Positions 1-9,187 of a stretch of DNA of 64,000 bases are shown here, one piece after another. The translations under genes were made by a program, and so were the position numbers. The stretch's first letter is position 1, and every line of letters begins with the position of its first letter. The notes beneath the pieces were generated by a model, which had not been told where the DNA came from, ran no database searches, and saw only the letters and a program-made list of their open reading frames with translations. This DNA comes from JBCCCJ01 sp039029315. Lineage in GTDB: Bacteria > Bacteroidota > Bacteroidia > J057. The stretch is from contig JBCCGK010000052.1 of assembly GCA_039029315.1 (NCBI GenBank), positions 1 to 64,000 of the forward strand, written 5' to 3'.

Positions 1-1172
1 AAGCCCGGCATTCGGCTATAATTGGTGATGAGCATCCGATCTTCATCGATTTGTTCTTCATTGCGCAGGACTGAGGCTAAACTTATGCCATCAAAAGGCA
101 AGGCAGTAACCATATTCAGGCCACAAAGATCCACCAGAGTTGGAAGAATATCCTGAGCCTGAGACAAGCCAGGAACCTCTACCCCAATTCGTTCAAAATC
201 GCCATTTGGCCAACTCACCAAAAGAGGAACTCTGTGCCCTCCATCCCACAATTCAGTTTTCATCCCACGCATACCAGCATTGAAATAACTATACCCTTGT
301 GTACTTCCATTGTCAGTGAGGAAGATGACAATGGTATTGTCTCTCACTTTTTTGTTATCCAGAAAGTCGACAAGGCTCCCGATATTCGTATCGATGTTTC
401 TGATCATGGCCAGGTATTTGACCAATCTGCTTTTTAGCTGTTCACTGCCCTTGGCTGGAAAGCTTGATTGATCATACAAGACTTCCATGGCTTCCAGGTC
501 TTCTTCTTTCGCTACCAAAGGTCCATGCGGAGTATTGGTTGCGATGTATGCGAAGAATGGTTTGTCGGCATCCATGGAGGCTTGCATGAATTTTTTCGAC
601 TCCTCAAAAAACACGTCTGTGCAATAGCCACTATATTTTTCCCGAACGCCATTATGCCAATAGGTATCATCGAAATAGTCATTGCCCCAATAATCAGAGA
701 CAGACCCAATATGTGAGGAAGAAAACCATACAGACTCCTCGAAGCCTCTGTCCTGTGGGCGGAAGGGATAATTGGCACCAAGATGCCATTTTCCAAATAC
801 GCCTGTGCGATAGCCATTGGCCTGGAAGAGGTTTGCCATCGTAGGCAGTTCAGGCTTCAGGAAGGCTCTGCCACTACTCACATTCACCAATCCATTGGCC
901 GCAGCATCCATCCCTGTCAGGAGTTGGCCACGCGTTGGCGCACACATGGGAGCCACATGGAATTCCCCAAACCTGACACTGTTTTGAGCCAGCTTGTCCA
1001 GATGCGGCGTTTTGAGGATAGGATTGCCATGCAGAGACAGTTCTGGATAGCCCTGATCATCCGTCATGATGACAATGACATTGGGGTGGGTGGCCACATA
1101 TGTCTTTGAATAAGTACCCAAACTGATTAGGAGGGCACAAATCAGGAGAATAGAGTTTTGTTTGGTGAGCAT
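1..1172 (-). CDS. Sulfatase (formylglycine-dependent), 3' end cut by window edge
   Basis: The reading frame is open from an ATG at 1172 to the left edge, giving about 390 residues. Residues 1-20 look like a signal peptide. The metal-binding pair D38-D39 sits in an IMTDDQG context, and C77-A-P-T-R is the C-x-P/S-x-R motif in which Cys becomes formylglycine. FGKWHLG and TDNGS further on are also typical of the S1 sulfatase family. It should hydrolyse sulfate esters on a glycan in the periplasm or at the cell surface. It diverges from the sigma factor/SusCD operon and fits the same sulfated-polysaccharide locus. The exact substrate cannot be read from the sequence. The C-terminal part lies outside the window. 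Confidence 0.93.
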   Translation of the reverse strand, partial: MLTKQNSILLICALLISLGTYSKTYVATHPNVIVIMTDDQGYPELSLHGNPILKTPHLDKLAQNSVRFGEFHVAPMCAPTRGQLLTGMDAAANGLVNVSSGRAFLKPELPTMANLFQANGYRTGVFGKWHLGANYPFRPQDRGFEESVWFSSSHIGSVSDYWGNDYFDDTYWHNGVREKYSGYCTDVFFEESKKFMQASMDADKPFFAYIATNTPHGPLVAKEEDLEAMEVLYDQSSFPAKGSEQLKSRLVKYLAMIRNIDTNIGSLVDFLDNKKVRDNTIVIFLTDNGSTQGYSYFNAGMRGMKTELWDGGHRVPLLVSWPNGDFERIGVEVPGLSQAQDILPTLVDLCGLNMVTALPFDGISLASVLRNEEQIDEDRMLITNYSRMPG

Positions 1173-1572
1173 GCTGTCCTTTGTTTAATTGGTTTTTTGA
1201 CAAGATTGCGGTAGAATCGCTTTGCATAAAGCTTAGTGGATACAGCTTAATTTTGCAAATTCTACAGATGTTCCGGACTTCAGACCTTCTTCCTCTTTGT
1301 TTCTTTTTCGCCGCTAATTGAAGAAATATCCCACAAATCAGGATTATTTCCTGAGTTTTATGAAAAGGTTTTCCTCCTCCGTCAGCCAAAGCTTCATGAG
1401 TCTGTGGGATTGGTGAAAGTCATATTGCCCTGCCAACTGATTCAGTAAGGATTCGCTATAAATATTCATGAGATAAGCGAAATTCGACCTTCTCACCAAA
1501 ATCTCCTGGATGAAATTCCTTTCGCAAAAAGCCCTATATTAGCTAATCGTCTCCTAACCGCTCTCTACATTG
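1173..1572. other. Intergenic region between divergent sulfatase and sigma-factor gene
   Basis: About 400 bp with no convincing gene. A TAATTTTG box at 1248-1255 matches the Bacteroidota -7 consensus TAnnTTTG, with a TTTG 23 bp upstream at 1221-1224, slightly longer than usual spacing. It is on the plus strand but far from the sigma-factor start. Promoters for both divergent genes should lie here. Confidence 0.4.
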
Positions 1573-2169
1573 ATGCTGAAGCATTCACTTCATATTGCAC
1601 AATTGTTAGCAAAAGCCCAGAAGGGAGATCAACTGGCGTTTCAGGAAATCTATGAACTATACTACGATCGTCTGTTAAGATTTGGATGTAGCATGGGGAA
1701 TAGTCATGGAATGGTGCATGATGTCATTCAGGAGCTCTTCATTCGGCTTCTACAGCAGCCAAACAGATTTCTAACGATCACCAACCTGGATACTTACCTC
1801 TTCAAATGTCTTCGTCGAAATTTGGGTTCCAGTCTTCAACGCGCCAGAAAAAAAAGAAACCAAGCATATAAACACCGGGAGAGGCAGCAGATCGAAATGT
1901 CTGTTGAGACCAGACTGATCCACTCCGAATATCGGAAAGCGCAATCTGCCTGGCTCTCCACCCAACTCGATCTGCTTACTCCTCATCAAAAAGAATCGAT
2001 TTATCTTCGATTTTATGAAAATCTGTCCTATGATGAGATGGCTGAGATATTTTCTGTAAGCAATCAGGTGGTTCGCAACAGCGTTTTCCGGGCCTTAAAA
2101 AAGCTTCGAAAAAATATCTCTAAACAAAAAACTCATCCGTTGAGTGGCTTATATGGACTTTTTCTCTAA
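1573..2169 (+). CDS. ECF RNA polymerase sigma factor, FecI-like
   Basis: 198 residues. Region 2, binding the -10 element, spans roughly residues 15-85 (AFQEIYELYYDRLLRFG, VIQELFIRLL). Region 4, a helix-turn-helix near residues 130-180, contains LSYDEMAEIFSVS and VFRALKKLRK. Size and layout match ECF factors that Bacteroidota pair with a FecR anti-sigma factor. A TTG at 1570 precedes the ATG at 1573; I use the ATG. The next gene is the FecR-type anti-sigma factor, followed by a SusC receptor with an STN domain, so this factor probably turns on the SusCD-sulfatase genes when the glycan is sensed at the outer membrane. Confidence 0.92.
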   Translation: MLKHSLHIAQLLAKAQKGDQLAFQEIYELYYDRLLRFGCSMGNSHGMVHDVIQELFIRLLQQPNRFLTITNLDTYLFKCLRRNLGSSLQRARKKRNQAYKHRERQQIEMSVETRLIHSEYRKAQSAWLSTQLDLLTPHQKESIYLRFYENLSYDEMAEIFSVSNQVVRNSVFRALKKLRKNISKQKTHPLSGLYGLFL

Positions 2170-2268
2170 TCATTTCCCTACCACTCTCCTCTTTTTCCAA
2201 AAAAATTCCCCCATACGTATTACAAACCTTTGTTGGTTGCCCTCTTCTTATATAACCAACTCTCATCA

Positions 2269-3285
2269 ATGGGCAAACAGTATCAACCAAATTCCTTGGA
2301 AGAACTTGCAGCCGATCCAGCTTTTCAAGCATGGGTCCTGAATCCAACACCTGACAATCGTGCTTACTGGCTGGATTTTTTAGACAAACATCCTGAGAAA
2401 GCGGATTTGGTTGAGGAAGCAAAAAATCTGATCCTTGGGATTCACCATTACTTTGGAAAAGAACCAACCGATCCTCATCAACTGGCGGCATATTACGAAG
2501 AAATCAGTCAACGTTCAGAGCAGACACTTTCACAACAATCCTCAAGCCTTCGCCTTCAACGAATACCTTATCGACAACTTGCTGTGGCAAGTATTGTCCT
2601 ATTGTTGGCAACGGCACTTGGCTGGTGGTGGACAAATCAGTCAGATTCTATTCACACCTACAGTACTGCCTATGGAGAATGGCAAACGGTCATTTTGCCA
2701 GATAGTTCCCGTGTCAAGTTAAATGCCAATTCAGAACTCAGCATATCCAGAAATTGGAAAGAAGAGAGCAACAGAACGGTTTGGCTGACAGGGGAAGCCT
2801 ATTTTGAAATACTGCGCAAACCTACGAGCGGAGCGACTTTCACCGTAATTGCGGACGAAGTATCGGTCGAGGTATTGGGAACATCTTTCAATGTCAACAG
2901 CCGGGGCGAGAAAACGGAAGTGTTCCTGGAGGAAGGAAAAATCCGATTGGCTGCAGGAAATGAGGAAACCTTCATGGTGCCAGGAGATTTTATCGCTTAT
3001 TCGGCTGACATAAATCAATTTGTAGAAAAGCGTCAACATGCCACCAAACCATATAGCTCCTGGAAGGATGGAGTCCTGGTGGTGCAAGAATCTCCCATCA
3101 GGGAGATCTTCAACAAGATAGAAGATATTTACGGGATTGAGTTTCAGGTGAAAGATTCGAGTGTCCTTGAAACCACAACCACTGTGCGACTCCCCATGGA
3201 CAAACTGGAAATCGCGCTTCCAATACTCGAAAAAACGCTGGGAAGAAAGATTCAACAAAAAGAAAAACGTCTCATAGTCCAATAA
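2269..3285 (+). CDS. FecR-type anti-sigma factor (inner membrane)
   Basis: 338 residues from the ATG at 2269. The open frame extends to a TTG at 2230, but residues from the ATG read like a normal FecR N-terminus. Order: cytoplasmic sigma-binding part about 1-100 (AYWLDFLDKHPEK), one membrane helix about 104-121, periplasmic FecR domain (YGEWQTVILPDSSRVKLNANS), and a C-terminal DUF4974-like domain (PIREIFNKIEDIYGIEFQV). It should hold the upstream sigma factor inactive and receive a signal from the STN domain of the SusC protein encoded next. It lies 99 bp after the sigma gene and 64 bp before susC, so all are likely one operon. Confidence 0.93.
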   Translation: MGKQYQPNSLEELAADPAFQAWVLNPTPDNRAYWLDFLDKHPEKADLVEEAKNLILGIHHYFGKEPTDPHQLAAYYEEISQRSEQTLSQQSSSLRLQRIPYRQLAVASIVLLLATALGWWWTNQSDSIHTYSTAYGEWQTVILPDSSRVKLNANSELSISRNWKEESNRTVWLTGEAYFEILRKPTSGATFTVIADEVSVEVLGTSFNVNSRGEKTEVFLEEGKIRLAAGNEETFMVPGDFIAYSADINQFVEKRQHATKPYSSWKDGVLVVQESPIREIFNKIEDIYGIEFQVKDSSVLETTTTVRLPMDKLEIALPILEKTLGRKIQQKEKRLIVQ

Positions 3286-3349
3286 AAAACTGGAACAACA
3301 TGGCGGTGTTGCCCCAGTATGTTGAATAATAATTCTAAAACCCAAAACT

Positions 3350-6300
3350 ATGAATTGTACTACTACAATCAAACCACTCAGGATATTGATTCTATTCCTG
3401 GTGCTGGGGTCGTTGTGTCCTGGGTCGATTCAGGCAGAAATCCTGAAGGCAAATTCCTTTTCCACACAGCACAGGCTCCTGACCGATGTCCTGGAAGAGT
3501 TGGGAGAAACCTATCAGGTATTGTTTTCTTACAATATTGATCTGCTCTCAGATGTGAAGGTTCACTTCTCTTATCAGAAGCAAGAGGCCCTCAATCTGGT
3601 TATGGATCGGTTGTTGGAAACCACCATTTTTACTTACGAAACCTATGGGGATAAGTATTTTGTGGTTTTCGAGAAGACGAAAAAAGGAATTCGGGATGCC
3701 AAAAAGTTAAAGCGAAATGTAAAGCGGATTCACAAACTGGAGAACAGAGGCAATCTGAACATTTCTCCTCAAAATGTTGGTCCCATCAACAAAATCAAAG
3801 AAACCGCTGAATTTATCACAGTCAAAACTCTGGAAAAGACGATCAGCGGCAAGATCACAAATGATGAAGGCCTCCCGCTTGAAGGGGCCACAGTGGTAGC
3901 CAAAGGTACCAATCAAGGTGCAATCACCAATGAGCAAGGTAGATTTCAGATCACAGTAGCTGATGAGGTCAGCACTTTGATTATTTCCTATATCGGATAT
4001 GCCAAGCAAGAGGTAGAAATTGGAGGACGATCAGTGATTGATATCACAATGTTGGAAAATGCCTCCACTCTGGAGGAAGTGGTCGTGGTCGGATATGCTG
4101 ATCAGAAAAAAGTAAACCTGACAGGCTCAGTGTCTACCATCCAAAACAAAGAGTTAACCCAGGTTCCATTGGCCAATATGTCTGAGTCTCTGATCGGCAA
4201 AGCACCTGGTCTAATCACCCTCCAATCACAAGGCGTTCCCGGAAATGATTTGACGCAATTGAGCATTCGGGGATACGATGCGCCACTGGTACTTGTGGAT
4301 GGGATTCAGATGGATTGGGCCAGGATAGATCCAAACGAAGTAGAGTCGATCAGTATTTTGAAGGATGCCTCTGCTGCCATTTATGGTGCAAGAGCTGGGA
4401 ATGGGGTCATCCTGATTACGACCAAGCGTGGCGCTTCGGGCAAACCGACTGTCAACTATTCTGGAAATATTAGTTTTCAAGAGCCGACTATTCTCCCTCA
4501 ATTTGTTGAGTCCTGGCAGTTCGCTGAGCTCCTGCGCGAAGGAGAATTTAACCAGGATCTGAACTATACCTATACGGAGGCAGATATTCAGAAATTCAAG
4601 GATGGAAATGATCTTGATTACCCCAACACGGACTGGCATGAAGAAATGTTCAGACACTGGGCACCGATGCACACACACAATGTTGGTGTCCGAGGTGGGA
4701 CTGATCAGGTTCAATACTATTTGTCTGCCGGTTATATAGATCAAGCCAGTATCTATAAGTCAGGTGATCTAAATTTCAACCGATACAATGTTCGCTCCAA
4801 TGTCGACGCAAAAATCTCCAGGCACCTCAAATTATCCCTGGATGTCTCCTTCCGGCAGGAATTGCGTGATCAGCCACAAACAGGGCTGAGCGATAACTGG
4901 GGAGATCTGAGTCTGGCTCGTCCGGATTTTGCTGCCTCTATTCCTGATCCTGAACTCGGAGCTGCCTATGCCGGATTCAATGTGAGAAGTCCGGTTGCAC
5001 AAACCATCAAAAGCTATACGGGCTTCATCGATGACAGGCGGGAATATATTACCGGAAGGCTTGGATTGAATCTAAAAATTCCCGGTGTCCCTGGTCTTGA
5101 AGCAAATGCGGTCATGCATTACCTGATGCACAATACCTATATGAAGACACAGGACAAGCCTTTTGAAGTGCTGGATTATGATCATCAATCCGGCACCTAT
5201 TCATCCTTTGGCGTAAATGGTCAGAATAGCTTGAGTGAAGAAACCAGTAAATTCACCCAACTGTATCCCATGCTAACCCTGAATTATGACAGAACTTTTG
5301 GCAATCATGCACTCAAAGGTCTGCTGATCAGTGAATGGATAGATGGAGAAACATTTTTCTATTCGGCAGGAAAAATTGACCTATTGTCCCTGGATCTTCC
5401 CTATCTGTTTGCTGGTTCACCCGAAAATATTCAGGCCACTGGATTCACCGTGCAACAAGGCAGGATCAGCTATGCCGGCCGCTTCAATTACAATTACAAA
5501 GGAAAATACCTCCTGGAAGGGACTTTCCGCTTTGATGCCAGCCATAAATTCCCCAAGGAATCTCGTTGGGGGTTCTTCCCAAGTTTTTCTGCTGGATGGA
5601 GAATATCTGAAGAAGAGTTTATGAAAAGCGCTGGCTGGATCGACAACCTCAAACTGAGGGCGTCATACAGTCAGGCAGGAGATGATGATGTAGCAGCATT
5701 CAGGTTTTTGCAGGGCTACAGAATTCGAAGTGATGTGGGGGCAAGAATCATCAATGAACGCTATGTATACGGTAGTACAGCCTATCGATTGATTGCTTCT
5801 ACAGGCTTGGCCAATCCGGATATCACCTGGCTGGACATGACTAGTTACAATATCGGGCTGGATGCCAGTTTCAAAAACGGTTTGATCGGATTTGAATTCG
5901 ACGCATTCTATCGTGTTGTGGATAACATTTTTGGCCAACCGCTGGAAACCTTTCCTTCTACCTTCGGAGCCGAGCTTCCAGAACTCAACTTGAATTCAAC
6001 GGAGGATAGAGGATTTGAAGCCACCTTGACTCACAGAAAAAAGATCAACAATGACTTCTCTTACTCCATAGGAGCCATGTTTAGCTTTGCTCGTGAGAAA
6101 TACAGAGAATGGTCAGAACCCCTGTATGAAGATGAAGACGAGATTCGAATTTTCAAACGAACGGGCAACCGAACCAATAGGTGGGTAGGCTATATGACCG
6201 ATGGAATATTTATGAGTCAGGCCGAAATCAATGAGCATCCCATCGATCAGGATCAAGCGGGAAATGCCACCTTGAGACCTGGAGATATCAAATACCAGGA

Positions 6301-6874
6301 TCTGAACAGCGATGGAGTGATCGATTGGCGAGACCAGGACGAGATTGGATTCAACAATTTTCCGGATGCGGTATATTCTCTCAACCTTTCGGTGAATTTC
6401 AAGGGTCTTAGCCTGACAACCTTATTCCAGGGAGCCTCCTTGTTCAATCACAACAACCAGATCTTCCCAATGGTCAACTTCTCAAAACCGTGGGATTTTC
6501 ACTATCAGTACCGCTGGCAGCCTGATCCAAACAACAAAGGGGTCAACATCAACCCGGATGCTCAACTTCCAGCCATACTTGGAGATGGCGTCGGACGCTC
6601 TCCTCACAATGAAAAGTTTTCAGATTTCTGGATAAACGATGCGACCTACCTAAGATTGAGAAACCTCAACTTGAGCTACACCCTTCCAAAAGCCTGGGTA
6701 CAAGCCGTTGGCTTTCAGGACATCCGTCTGACCTTTGCGAGCAGCAACCTGCTTACTTTCAGTGGAATGGGGATTTACAAAAATTCCATAGATCCTGAAG
6801 CGATCAATGGCGGTACTTCCAGATTATACCCACCCGTAAAAACCATTGCATTTGGCCTGAACCTGAGTTTGTAA
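3350..6874 (+). CDS. SusC/RagA-type TonB-dependent receptor with STN signalling domain
   Basis: 1174 residues, an outer-membrane importer of oligosaccharides. Order: signal peptide about 1-29; STN domain about 33-110 (LTDVLEELGETYQVLFSYN); linker; carboxypeptidase-regulatory-like domain about 163-235 (SGKITNDEGLPLEGATVVAKG); TonB-box-like VVVVGYADQKK; plug domain (LVDGIQM, ISILKDASAAIYGARAGNG); then a beta-barrel ending in a hydrophobic FGLNLSL. STN domains in such receptors contact FecR proteins across the periplasm, which matches the two upstream genes. Full length for the family, no disruption seen. It forms the lid-and-barrel uptake pair with the SusD lipoprotein downstream. Confidence 0.97.
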   Translation: MNCTTTIKPLRILILFLVLGSLCPGSIQAEILKANSFSTQHRLLTDVLEELGETYQVLFSYNIDLLSDVKVHFSYQKQEALNLVMDRLLETTIFTYETYGDKYFVVFEKTKKGIRDAKKLKRNVKRIHKLENRGNLNISPQNVGPINKIKETAEFITVKTLEKTISGKITNDEGLPLEGATVVAKGTNQGAITNEQGRFQITVADEVSTLIISYIGYAKQEVEIGGRSVIDITMLENASTLEEVVVVGYADQKKVNLTGSVSTIQNKELTQVPLANMSESLIGKAPGLITLQSQGVPGNDLTQLSIRGYDAPLVLVDGIQMDWARIDPNEVESISILKDASAAIYGARAGNGVILITTKRGASGKPTVNYSGNISFQEPTILPQFVESWQFAELLREGEFNQDLNYTYTEADIQKFKDGNDLDYPNTDWHEEMFRHWAPMHTHNVGVRGGTDQVQYYLSAGYIDQASIYKSGDLNFNRYNVRSNVDAKISRHLKLSLDVSFRQELRDQPQTGLSDNWGDLSLARPDFAASIPDPELGAAYAGFNVRSPVAQTIKSYTGFIDDRREYITGRLGLNLKIPGVPGLEANAVMHYLMHNTYMKTQDKPFEVLDYDHQSGTYSSFGVNGQNSLSEETSKFTQLYPMLTLNYDRTFGNHALKGLLISEWIDGETFFYSAGKIDLLSLDLPYLFAGSPENIQATGFTVQQGRISYAGRFNYNYKGKYLLEGTFRFDASHKFPKESRWGFFPSFSAGWRISEEEFMKSAGWIDNLKLRASYSQAGDDDVAAFRFLQGYRIRSDVGARIINERYVYGSTAYRLIASTGLANPDITWLDMTSYNIGLDASFKNGLIGFEFDAFYRVVDNIFGQPLETFPSTFGAELPELNLNSTEDRGFEATLTHRKKINNDFSYSIGAMFSFAREKYREWSEPLYEDEDEIRIFKRTGNRTNRWVGYMTDGIFMSQAEINEHPIDQDQAGNATLRPGDIKYQDLNSDGVIDWRDQDEIGFNNFPDAVYSLNLSVNFKGLSLTTLFQGASLFNHNNQIFPMVNFSKPWDFHYQYRWQPDPNNKGVNINPDAQLPAILGDGVGRSPHNEKFSDFWINDATYLRLRNLNLSYTLPKAWVQAVGFQDIRLTFASSNLLTFSGMGIYKNSIDPEAINGGTSRLYPPVKTIAFGLNLSL

Positions 6875-6905
6875 TTCATGCTTAACTAATCTTAAAACTC
6901 CTATC

Positions 6906-8693
6906 ATGACAAGGATTCTATATACCATCGCAACCGCATTCCTACTCTTATGGGTAGCAGGATGTGAATCAATCGTCCTGGACAAGCAACCCCTAGATAT
7001 CATTTCCGATCCTGTTGTCTGGCAGGACCCGGCTTTGGTCGACGCATTTTTAGCAGATATGTATTTTGACACTGATTTCCTCGAAAGAAGAAATAATTCT
7101 ACTGTGAATCCACAGGTGGCTTTGTCTACCTCCATGAGTATGATTGCCTCATTAGGAGGGGAAGGAAGGTCTTATGGTGGCCACCATGGCCCATATCAAG
7201 CATCTACTCGACCCATGACAGCAGCTGGCGTTCATTCGCAGCTCGATTACTGGAAATACGACAACATCCGGGATTGCAATTTGTTAATCGAAAAACTCCA
7301 AACTGAAGCGGAGCTGGATCAGAGCTTTATTGACCAACGAATTGCAGAAGCCCGGTTTTTGAGAGCATATATGTACTTTCAGATGGTCAAGCGTTATGGA
7401 GGGATTCCACTTATCACCGAGGTACAGACCCTGGATACGCCATTGGGAGAATTACAAGTATCTCGTAATTCAGAGAAAGAGGTATATGATTTTATCATCT
7501 CAGAGATGGATGATCTCGGGCAAGCATTGCCTTCTACCTATGACGCAGCCGATAAAGGCAGACCTACCAAATGGGCGGCCTATGCCTTACAAAGCCGAGC
7601 TGCTATTTATGCCGCCAGCATTGCAAAATATGGTCAGGAACAGATGAGTGGCATGTTGGGATTTCCTTCAGGAGATGTCAATGGCTATGCACAAAAAGCC
7701 ATTTCAGCCTCTGAGACCATCATGAATAATGGCATTCATGCCTTGTATGAGGCACATGAGGACAAGGCATTGAACTTTCAAAACCTCTTCCTGGATGAAT
7801 CAGATGCCAATACCGAGGTCATCATGAGTGAAGTCTATGACTTCGGGTTGAATCGAGGACATGCCTACACTGCACGGGCCATGCCACATGAGTACAACAA
7901 CTCCTTTGGCGTGTATTACTTTTTGTACGATTGGATCGAACGATTCGAATATGCCAGCGGTGCCCCTGGAGATTCCATCAGTCGAGAGACGTTAGCCTCT
8001 CAGGAGTGGGATATCCAAGAGCTTTATGGCAATAGAGATCCTCGTTTTACCGCCTCAGTATTCTATCCAGAAGCCGATTGGAAAGGCGGGAAAGTATACT
8101 TCCACTCAGGAACCATGCGAGATGGAGAATTAATTACTTCAGGTTTTGCAGAAGATGGATGGCAATACAAGGCACAGGAAAGAAATACCACCAAAACAGG
8201 ATTTATGGTCAGAAAACGGACCAATCCTAATGTAGAACCCTCGGGAGGATTTCCGGGCCTGAAAAACGATGATACGGATTATATCATTTTCAGACTAGGG
8301 GAAATCTTCTTAAACCTGGCAGAAGCTCACTTCTATCTCGACCAAACCGCACAAGCCCTCGACGCCCTGAATGCTGTAAGAGAGCGAGCGGGCATGCCTC
8401 CCAAAGCAGAAATCAATGACGACATTCTCCAAAATGAACGATTGGTAGAACTTTCCTGGGAAAACCAGAGCTATTGGGATGAACGTCGTTGGCGAATTGC
8501 AGAAGCCTTGCTAGATGGTGTCAGGATGGCCGGAATCAAATGGATTTACAATTACGAGACCAAAAAATACCAAATCGAATTCATCAATGCAGAGGGAGTG
8601 CCAAGAATCTTCAAAAGCCATTATTACTATATGCCATTAGGAATCAGCCGAGTGGCTGACAATCCGAACATGGTCGAGAATCCTGGATATTAA
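6906..8693 (+). CDS. SusD/RagB-type surface glycan-binding lipoprotein
   Basis: 595 residues, starting 32 bp after susC. The signal peptide ends in a lipobox with C20 (LLWVAGC), so it is an outer-membrane lipoprotein. EARFLRAYMYFQMVKRYGG and the late FRLGEIFLNLAEAHF segment are typical SusD TPR-like helices, and the C-terminus (WENQSYWDERRWR) also fits. It should capture glycan fragments and close over the SusC barrel. The ligand cannot be inferred directly; three neighbouring sulfatases point to a sulfated polysaccharide. Confidence 0.96.
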   Translation: MTRILYTIATAFLLLWVAGCESIVLDKQPLDIISDPVVWQDPALVDAFLADMYFDTDFLERRNNSTVNPQVALSTSMSMIASLGGEGRSYGGHHGPYQASTRPMTAAGVHSQLDYWKYDNIRDCNLLIEKLQTEAELDQSFIDQRIAEARFLRAYMYFQMVKRYGGIPLITEVQTLDTPLGELQVSRNSEKEVYDFIISEMDDLGQALPSTYDAADKGRPTKWAAYALQSRAAIYAASIAKYGQEQMSGMLGFPSGDVNGYAQKAISASETIMNNGIHALYEAHEDKALNFQNLFLDESDANTEVIMSEVYDFGLNRGHAYTARAMPHEYNNSFGVYYFLYDWIERFEYASGAPGDSISRETLASQEWDIQELYGNRDPRFTASVFYPEADWKGGKVYFHSGTMRDGELITSGFAEDGWQYKAQERNTTKTGFMVRKRTNPNVEPSGGFPGLKNDDTDYIIFRLGEIFLNLAEAHFYLDQTAQALDALNAVRERAGMPPKAEINDDILQNERLVELSWENQSYWDERRWRIAEALLDGVRMAGIKWIYNYETKKYQIEFINAEGVPRIFKSHYYYMPLGISRVADNPNMVENPGY

Positions 8694-9187
8694 GAAGGTG
8701 GTCAGAATCTGTGATGAATAATCATGGATCAATGGTAATGGCAAATCAGACACAGTCTTATTGTCATTGACTATTGAATGGGCCCAGGACACTTAAGTAC
8801 ATAGACACACATATCTTGGATTGGGGAAATAAGGGGAAAACATGATAAAAAATGTCCTTATTTCCCTTCTCCATTTGCTCTCCATACACCCTAGAATTAT
8901 TCCCCTAATTAATATGTCAGGGCAATCGGAAAAAATGCAAAAAAAAGTAAATTCGTAGACACAATTGTAGACACGCTCCTGCCCTTCCAAAAGCTTGGAT
9001 GTGTATTTGATAGTAAGGTTAAGAAATCTTTTGTATGCTGAATGTGGAACTGGACTATCCAGAAAATCAGTCCGATCATTCAGACAGCAAAAGTCCCTTC
9101 AATTCTGCTTCAAGTCCGGATACAGGCTTCCTCTGGGGGTAGGAAGTGTATATGAAACCATTTAGTTTATCAGATAATCAATCCAAT
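8694..9187. other. Intergenic region between susD and sulfatase
   Basis: Nearly 500 bp without a convincing gene. It holds a long imperfect hairpin at 8824-8866 (listed separately) and three copies of TAGACAC (8802-8808, 8956-8962, 8968-8974), the last two 12 bp apart. The gap suggests the downstream sulfatase may have its own promoter. Confidence 0.4.
8824..8866. terminator. Hairpin downstream of susD
   Basis: GGGAAATAAGG (8824-8834) pairs with CCTTATTTCCC (8856-8866), and ACAT/ATGT extends the stem inside after a small bulge. It lies about 130 bp after the susD stop and may end or process the susCD transcript. There is no clean T-run. Confidence 0.4.

Noticed and set aside
2731..3372. 213-codon minus-strand frame across the end of the FecR gene
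   Set aside because: Antisense to FecR, with Phe/Cys-rich composition and no motif.
8956..8974. Recombination or attachment site from GTAGACAC direct repeats
   Set aside because: Two 8-bp repeats 12 bp apart plus one distant copy are too short, and no integrase or displaced gene is nearby.
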